DNA of 42,870 bases, taken from assembly GCA_028711575.1 (NCBI GenBank), contig JAQTSA010000002.1, positions 1-42,870 on the forward strand. The letters run 5' to 3'. The DNA comes from Candidatus Omnitrophota bacterium. Its GTDB lineage: Bacteria; Omnitrophota; Gorgyraeia; Duberdicusellales; 4484-171. Position 1 is the first letter of the stretch, and each line of letters starts with the position of its first letter. Positions 37,076 through 42,870 of this stretch are shown one piece after another. A model generated the notes under the pieces. It did no database searches, had not been told where the DNA came from, and saw only the letters and a list, made by a program, of their open reading frames with translations. Made by a program: the position numbers and the translations under genes.

Positions 37076-38101
37076 ATGGACGACTTGAAGTCATATAGTC
37101 TGGGAGAACTAAAGGCTTATTTGAAAAGCCAAAATTTCGCGGCTTTTCGCGCTGAGCAGATTTTTTATTGGATATACGCCAAAAAAGTCTGCGGCTTTGA
37201 TTCAATGACCAATTTACCTAAAGATTTAAGGGATCATTTTAAGTCCAAATTTTATTTATCCGATATAAGTCTTAACGAACGGCAAATTTCCCAAGACGGA
37301 ACCGAGAAATTCAGTTTTCAACTTAATGATAAAAATCTCATTGAAAGTGTGGTAATTGCTGATAAATTAAGAAATACCTTGTGTATCTCAACCCAGGCCG
37401 GCTGCCGATTTTCGTGCCGATTTTGTTTAAGCGGTAAAACAGGTTTCATACGGAATTTATCGGTTAGTGAAATAATTAACCAATATCTTCTCGTCAATCG
37501 GTTTATTGCGCCCAAAAAGATAACCAATATAGTTTTTATGGGAATGGGAGAACCTTTAGATAATTTCGAAAATGCTGTTAAAGCTATAACTATTTTAACT
37601 GACCCCAAAGCGATAGCCTTTAGTAAAAGAAAAATAACGATATCTACCTGCGGGCTTATACCCGAAATACAAGCTATGAAAAAGCTCGATTTAGGTGTTA
37701 AATTATCGATTTCACTTCATTCAGCCGATAATGATTTAAGAGAAAAAATAATGCCGGTTAACAAAAAGTATCCGCTTAAAGAATTGATTCAAGCTTTAAA
37801 AAAACTTAAGCCCGAGCGAGATGGGTTAACTTTTGAATATTTATTGTTATCAATTAACACTAGAGTTGAGGACGCTGAAAAATTGGCGAAACTCTTAAAA
37901 GGAATAAAATCTAAGGTCAATCTGATCCCATATAACGGGTCGAACTTTCAGTTTAAAGCCCCTGAACCTGAGGATTTAGAACTTTTCACTCAGACACTAA
38001 AAAAAAGAGGCGTTTTCTTTACTGTGCGAAAATCGAAAGGTCAAGATATAAGTGCCGCTTGCGGTCAATTAGCGGTTTATAGGAAAGAAAAGGCTAAATA
38101 A
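37076..38101 (+). CDS. rlmN: 23S rRNA (adenine-C2)-methyltransferase RlmN (radical SAM)
   Basis: TLCISTQAGCRFSCRFCLSGKTGFIRNL, NIVFMGMGEPLDNFENAVKAI, ISTCGLIPEI, SLHSADNDLREKIMPVNKKYPL. Confidence 0.95.
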   Translation: MDDLKSYSLGELKAYLKSQNFAAFRAEQIFYWIYAKKVCGFDSMTNLPKDLRDHFKSKFYLSDISLNERQISQDGTEKFSFQLNDKNLIESVVIADKLRNTLCISTQAGCRFSCRFCLSGKTGFIRNLSVSEIINQYLLVNRFIAPKKITNIVFMGMGEPLDNFENAVKAITILTDPKAIAFSKRKITISTCGLIPEIQAMKKLDLGVKLSISLHSADNDLREKIMPVNKKYPLKELIQALKKLKPERDGLTFEYLLLSINTRVEDAEKLAKLLKGIKSKVNLIPYNGSNFQFKAPEPEDLELFTQTLKKRGVFFTVRKSKGQDISAACGQLAVYRKEKAK

Positions 38102-38830
38102 GTGAAACATTATTCAAAGCCAACTATAAGATTTATCTTATTCGTTGCTGTATTTGTCGGTTTGGTTTTTATCGGCAAAATTTTTTCGGTTGATACCCAA
38201 AATCTTTATAGTTACCTGGATAATATACCTAAACTTTACTCCTCGTTATTCTTTTTGTTTTTTTATGTTGTGGGAACTTTTTTTATATGGTACTTAAAAG
38301 ACCCATTAAAAATTATTGGTGCTCTCTGTTTTGGCGCCTACCTTAGTACCGGACTTATTTACTTAGCCGAAATAATTAATGCTTCGATTTTCTTTTTTTT
38401 CAGTTATAAACTCGGAAAGGATTTTGTCGCTAAAAAAATAAAAGGAAAATTTTCAAAATTATATGAAAAACTGGGAAATTTAGATTTTAAATGGATATTC
38501 CTTTTACGGGTTATACCCTTGATTCCTTATCGAGTCCTTGATTTAAGTTTTGGTTTAAGCCGGGTTCCTTTCCGGAAATACATTATTGTTGTTTTGCTGG
38601 GGTCTTTGCCGCGGATTTTTTTCCATCAATTTCCTTTAGCGCTGCTGCGTGATTTTTCGTTTAAGGAACTATCTGAAAAAATAAATAGTAATCCCTTTGA
38701 GATAATCCCGCTTTTATACCAAAAAATGTCTGAATATTTTTTGAGTCATCCTTTAATTCATTTATGGTTTTTTCTTTATGTCGTTTTTGCCTTTTTTGTG
38801 ATAATAAAGTTTAGAAAGCATATAAAGTGA
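38102..38830 (+). CDS. TVP38/TMEM64 (DedA/SNARE-associated) family membrane protein
   Basis: LGKDFVAKK...FKWIFLLRVIPLIPYRVLDLSFGLSRVPFRKYIIVVLLGSLPRIFF; GTG start adjoining the rlmN stop. Confidence 0.8.
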   Translation: MKHYSKPTIRFILFVAVFVGLVFIGKIFSVDTQNLYSYLDNIPKLYSSLFFLFFYVVGTFFIWYLKDPLKIIGALCFGAYLSTGLIYLAEIINASIFFFFSYKLGKDFVAKKIKGKFSKLYEKLGNLDFKWIFLLRVIPLIPYRVLDLSFGLSRVPFRKYIIVVLLGSLPRIFFHQFPLALLRDFSFKELSEKINSNPFEIIPLLYQKMSEYFLSHPLIHLWFFLYVVFAFFVIIKFRKHIK

Positions 38831-38953
38831 GGATAAGCCGCATTCAACAGTCGGATTATTTAAAAAACGGGTTTTGGGCGCCTTTGGAGAAATATGTTTC
38901 TTTTTATACTTTATTCGGTATAATTGGATTCTAACATAAAAGGAAGGTTTAAA

Positions 38954-39901
38954 ATGGATGATACGATATATAAACTCCCAAGAGAATTTCTGGCTCGGAT
39001 AAAAATTCTCTACCCGGACAAATATCAAAAAATTTGTAGTACTTTTTTAAAAAAAAAGCTAACCGCTTTCAGAATCAATTATCTTAAAACCGATATCCAT
39101 TCATTACGAAAAGAACTTGTAAATACTAGAATTAAGTTTCAGGAATTAACTTTCCCCAAAGGTTCTTTTCTCTTAAAATCGGAATTAAGAATGTTACAAA
39201 AAACTGAGTTATATCTGCAAGGGAAAATCTTTGTCCAAAATGTTTCTAGTATGCTTGTTCCTCTGGTGCTTGGCCCTGAGGGTAAGGATTTAATTTGCGA
39301 CCTTTGTTCGGCGCCAGGCTCTAAAACCAGCCAAATCGCCTCAATTGCTCCGGACTCAACGATTATGGCGATTGAGAAAAATAGAGGGCGGTATTATAAA
39401 CTTTTAGCTAACTTAAAACAACAGGGTGTAGAAAACGTCAAAGCTTTTGTTTTAGACGGTATATGGATACGCAAAAAGTTTCCCGAAACATTTGATAAGA
39501 TTCTGGTCGATGCACCTTGTTCAGCCGAAGGTCTTTTTAATGTTAACAATCCTAGGAGTTATAGCTATTGGAAACCGCGAAAAATCAAAGAGGCGGTGAG
39601 CAAACAAAAACAGCTTCTAAATGCCGCTTTTTATGCTTTAAAGCCGGGTGGCGAAATTGTGTATTCAACCTGTACTTTTGCTCCTGAAGAAAATGAAGTT
39701 ATGCTTGATTGGTTTGTCGATAAATTTAAAGATAAGTTAAAAGTTTTGCCGATACATTTACCGCTGAGCAATGCGATAGAAGGAAAAAGGTTATGGAAGG
39801 GGAAAAAGCTCCTACCAGAAGTGAAACTGTCACGGCGGATTATTCCCAACGAATATATGGAAGCTTTTTTTATCGCTAAGGTAAAGAAGATATCAGATTA
39901 A
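38954..39901 (+). CDS. RsmB/NSUN-family RNA m5C methyltransferase
   Basis: CDLCSAPGSKTSQIAS, DKILVDAPCSAEGLFN, LKPGGEIVYSTCTFAPEENEVMLDWFVDKF. Confidence 0.92.
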   Translation: MDDTIYKLPREFLARIKILYPDKYQKICSTFLKKKLTAFRINYLKTDIHSLRKELVNTRIKFQELTFPKGSFLLKSELRMLQKTELYLQGKIFVQNVSSMLVPLVLGPEGKDLICDLCSAPGSKTSQIASIAPDSTIMAIEKNRGRYYKLLANLKQQGVENVKAFVLDGIWIRKKFPETFDKILVDAPCSAEGLFNVNNPRSYSYWKPRKIKEAVSKQKQLLNAAFYALKPGGEIVYSTCTFAPEENEVMLDWFVDKFKDKLKVLPIHLPLSNAIEGKRLWKGKKLLPEVKLSRRIIPNEYMEAFFIAKVKKISD

Positions 39902-39920
39902 GTTGTATTTAACTAAATAA

Positions 39921-39955
39921 AAAAGGCGCGGTTGTTTAAAACCGCGCCTTTTTTA
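39921..39955. terminator. Bidirectional Rho-independent terminator between convergent genes
   Basis: AAAAGGCGCGGTTGTTTAAAACCGCGCCTTTTTT. Confidence 0.92.
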
Positions 39956-39971
39956 TTTTTACAATTTAGAC

Positions 39972-40238
39972 TTAGAGCATTTCTTTTAGATCTTTAGAAG
40001 CTCGAAAAGCAACTTTTTTCTTAGCAGGAATTTTAATTGTTTCACCAGTTTTAGGGTTACGGCCGGTTCGTGCTTTTGTTTGTTTTACCTTGAATGTTCC
40101 AAAGCCAGAAATAGCAACATCATCTTTCTTCTTTAAAGATACTTTAATAGCATTAAAAACTGTTTCGACTGCCATTTGAGCTTCTTTCTTTGTACTTGTG
40201 TTTTCTGCGACTGCTTCAATTAGCTGAGCTTTATTCAT
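39972..40238 (-). CDS. hup: HU-family DNA-binding protein
   Basis: MNKAQLIEAVAENTSTKKEAQMAVETVFNAIKVSLKKKDDVAISGFGTFKVKQTKARTGRNPKTGETIKIPAKKKVAFRASKDLKEML; start at 40238 with AGGAGGTG ribosome-binding site. Confidence 0.96.
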   Translation of the reverse strand: MNKAQLIEAVAENTSTKKEAQMAVETVFNAIKVSLKKKDDVAISGFGTFKVKQTKARTGRNPKTGETIKIPAKKKVAFRASKDLKEML

Positions 40239-40417
40239 TGAGACACCTCCTTTTTTGTTGAGCAATTAAACCAATGGGTTAACCTTTACATTGGCGGCCA
40301 TAAGTTTAAACGCTAAACGGTTCAAATTGCGAAAAAGCTAATATTTTCAACCCTTTTTACTATTTTATAACCCAAAAAGGTGTTGTCAAGATATTTTAAA
40401 ACAATTATAATAGAAAG

Positions 40418-41227
40418 ATGATAATTACTTTCCAGGATTTTGATAAAATAAAAAAAGCCAGTAACGGTAAGCAATTTTCTTTAAAAGTTGATTTCGGTTT
40501 AAAAGAAGTGCTAGTTGTCAAAGAAGGCCGAATAGCTACGATCGATTCAAGTTTCAGTTTAGATCTATCGGAAAAAATAAAAGATAATTTTTGTTATGCT
40601 CTTGATGAACAAGGACTTAGAAAAATAGCTTATTTTTCAGAAAAGACTAATCGTTATTACAAATTAACTCCGACAGATGATTGGCCAACACTTTCGATTG
40701 GTTCGGTCCCAATGCATCGGCTTCGGTCCGCTCGTTATGATGCTCAAGCCAAAATTGATTTAATCAAACCTTACGGAGAGGTTTTGGATACCTGTATGGG
40801 GCTTGGTTATACGAGTATCCTCGCTGCGAGAACCGCTTCTTGGGTCAGAACTTTTGAGATTGATGAAACAGTTTTTCTTGTTGCTAAAGAAAACCCTTGC
40901 TCCAAAGATCTTTTTTTGCAAGCAAACATCGAGATAAAGTTAGAGGATATTTCTTTGGCTATACAAAATATTAAAACTGAAAGTATTGACTGTATTATTC
41001 ATGACCCGCCGACATTTAAATTATCACCGGTGCTCTTTAATGATAGATTTTATCAACAGCTTTTCCGGGTATTAAAAAAAAGCGGCCGAATGATACATTA
41101 TACTCCTCTGTATAAAATAAAGTCAGGTTTTGATTTTCCTTCAAAAGTTAAACAACGGCTTAAAAGGATAAAGTTTGATGTTAGCGCCTTTTATCCTATT
41201 CCCAGCGCGTTTATCTGCCGGAAATAA
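40418..41227 (+). CDS. Predicted SAM-dependent methyltransferase, COG2521-like
   Basis: VLDTCMGLGYTSILAARTASWVRTFEIDETVFLVAKENPCSKDLF, IIHDPPTFKLSPVLFNDRFYQQLFRVLKKSGRMIHYTP. Confidence 0.75.
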   Translation: MIITFQDFDKIKKASNGKQFSLKVDFGLKEVLVVKEGRIATIDSSFSLDLSEKIKDNFCYALDEQGLRKIAYFSEKTNRYYKLTPTDDWPTLSIGSVPMHRLRSARYDAQAKIDLIKPYGEVLDTCMGLGYTSILAARTASWVRTFEIDETVFLVAKENPCSKDLFLQANIEIKLEDISLAIQNIKTESIDCIIHDPPTFKLSPVLFNDRFYQQLFRVLKKSGRMIHYTPLYKIKSGFDFPSKVKQRLKRIKFDVSAFYPIPSAFICRK

Positions 41228-41236
41228 TTGAAAATT

Positions 41237-42870
41237 TTAAATAAGATTAATATCAATTGATAGGTTTTTTGCTGGAATCTTTGTGATTTCGGATCGGGTT
41301 AATATAATTTTGTTGTTTTGGAGATCAATCGCTTTTCCGTTTAAGGTGATTGCTGTTACTGATAATGTTTTTGATGTTTTGGATTTAGGGGATTTATGAA
41401 AAGTGATGGTAAGTAGTTTTTGACAGTAATTGAAAGTAACCGAGATTGTGGATGTTGTGAAATTTTTAGAATTTATCCGCGGGGAAATTTGTAAATCGCC
41501 AAAGACAAATTCTATTCCCAAAACTTTTTCAAAAAGAGTATAGATATACCAACTTGCTGAACCAGTAAGGTAAAGATAAAGCCCGCGGCCGTCGCTGTTA
41601 AAATATTCCGGTATGATAGGATAGGTTTTTGCTGTTTTTGAGGAAGCCATTTGGTAAATGGAATTAAAGATCTCATAGCCTTGTTCATTAAAATCCCTTT
41701 TATAAAGGGCATAGGCTAGTAATATGCTCATATGATTAAAAAAAGCTCCATTTTCTTTGTCTCCGTAAGCAAAGCCAAAAGCCCGGCCTAAATTAAGGCA
41801 ATTTTTACCGAAATCGGTATTCAGCCGAATACCGGATAATTTTTTGTCGATTAAATGTTTTTTTAATGATTTCCAAACAGACTTTATTTGGTCTTTCGTG
41901 GCAGCTTCGCTGAAAATCGGGAAAACTTGGGATGGCAAAAGAAGAGAAACTTTGTTGTTAAATTTACCCTCAACACGACGGGAGTGATTATCGTAGTAAC
42001 CGTTGAAAAAGCCTTCTTTAAGCCATTCTTTTTTTGTCAGCCAATTAAAAGAGTGGTTAGCTTTTCTTGATAGATCTGAGATCAAGTCATCAATCGCAAC
42101 CTTTTTTTGATCCCCGGAAAAATTATTTTGTTGGGCAAAATACTCATCCAATAAAGCTCTTCGTGCTTTGTAATTGTTATAATCTATCGGGTTTTTCAGT
42201 GAATCAAAAAGAGTGAATAATCCTTTGGCTAGGAGTACCGATGAAGAAACCGCTTTTAAACGAGTAAGCAATGAACATAAATCTAATAAGTTATGGGCAT
42301 ACATAAAACTAAAAGTAACGCTTTCACCTTTGTCAGCAGCCATGTCGAGGCCGTCATTCCAGTCGGCATTTTCTAAAAGGGTGCAGTTGTGGCGGCCGAC
42401 GTTAAAAAATTGAACAACGTTTTGGATTAAGAGATGCTCTAGCAATGACCCATGATAGATTTTATTTTGGTTTGTTCTTAAATAATTGTCCGGATGTTTT
42501 CCTTTTTGATTGATTTCTTTCCCTCGTCTGAATTGGTGGTCTTGGAAGTAAGGAATATTTTTTTCTAAGATTTTTATATCGCCGGTGCGGTGAATATATA
42601 ACTTTAAAGTTAAATAGGGCCAAACACCGTGGTCCATCCATACTCGGCTTATCTGGTTACGGTCGGCAATGAAGTCACCTTTTTTTGTTATTATCGTAGC
42701 GTTTGAGCCATCGATTCTTACTCCCTGAAAACTTTTTAATATTAGCTTTTTCGCGTCTTTTTCTTCGGTAAACAAGAGAGTTAAGGCATCCTGCCAGAGA
42801 TCCCGCCAGCCTCGGCCGCCTTTGCCATAATCAAAGTGGGGCAGGAAAGAATTTCCGAATAGTTTTCGTA
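41237..42870 (-). CDS. GH94-like glycoside phosphorylase / cyclic-glucan-synthase-like C-terminal part; 5' end outside the window
   Basis: GNSFLPHFDYGKGGRGWRDLWQDAL in the same frame upstream of the annotated Met; LLENADWNDGLDMA (catalytic DWND region), YGDKENGAFFNHM, LTGSASWYIYTLFEKVLGI. Confidence 0.8.
   Translation of the reverse strand, partial: RKLFGNSFLPHFDYGKGGRGWRDLWQDALTLLFTEEKDAKKLILKSFQGVRIDGSNATIITKKGDFIADRNQISRVWMDHGVWPYLTLKLYIHRTGDIKILEKNIPYFQDHQFRRGKEINQKGKHPDNYLRTNQNKIYHGSLLEHLLIQNVVQFFNVGRHNCTLLENADWNDGLDMAADKGESVTFSFMYAHNLLDLCSLLTRLKAVSSSVLLAKGLFTLFDSLKNPIDYNNYKARRALLDEYFAQQNNFSGDQKKVAIDDLISDLSRKANHSFNWLTKKEWLKEGFFNGYYDNHSRRVEGKFNNKVSLLLPSQVFPIFSEAATKDQIKSVWKSLKKHLIDKKLSGIRLNTDFGKNCLNLGRAFGFAYGDKENGAFFNHMSILLAYALYKRDFNEQGYEIFNSIYQMASSKTAKTYPIIPEYFNSDGRGLYLYLTGSASWYIYTLFEKVLGIEFVFGDLQISPRINSKNFTTSTISVTFNYCQKLLTITFHKSPKSKTSKTLSVTAITLNGKAIDLQNNKIILTRSEITKIPAKNLSIDINLI

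Noticed and set aside
1-42870. tRNA, rRNA, CRISPR arrays, prophage or defence islands
   Set aside because: None were seen on reading through the window; no direct-repeat/spacer array, rRNA core, or phage structural genes. tRNAscan-SE and CRISPR finders were not available, so small elements could be missed.

Overview
This is a 42.9-kb window of low-GC bacterial chromosome, nearly all on one strand. Gene content resembles a PVC/Omnitrophota-like candidate phylum, but that taxonomic guess is inference only. The left end is an oriC-type cluster: rpmH, yidD, yidC, three palindromic parS-like sites, parA and parB, followed by ndk and a YicC-family gene. The middle holds a CBS protein, a PilZ protein, two tandem GT-C/TPR (TMTC-like) membrane proteins, comM, a divergent PAP2 protein, a LysM/L,D-transpeptidase and accA. 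A large type IV pilus (T4P)/type II secretion-like locus runs from about 17.4 to 36.7 kb. It encodes minor pilins, a response regulator, a GAF/degenerate-GGDEF protein, a stand-alone MshEN protein, two PilB/GspE ATPases, PilC, three pilins, PilM/N/O/P-like proteins, a secretin and ExeA/GspB-like proteins. The right end has rlmN, a TVP38/DedA-like protein, an RsmB/NSUN-like RNA methyltransferase, HU, a COG2521-like methyltransferase and a GH94-like enzyme cut by the window edge. The strongest candidate for a new system is a canonical STT3/AglB/PglB-type oligosaccharyltransferase (WWDYG motif) sitting between pilin genes. The flanking pilins carry N-X-S/T sequons at matching positions, two of them inside the C-terminal Cys-Cys loop, which suggests a dedicated N-glycosylated pilus. 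Second-tier signals are a 115-116-bp-period array of parS sites, a noncoding element with riboswitch-like mutually exclusive pairing near 5.7-5.85 kb, and loss of rnpA from its usual place between rpmH and yidD.
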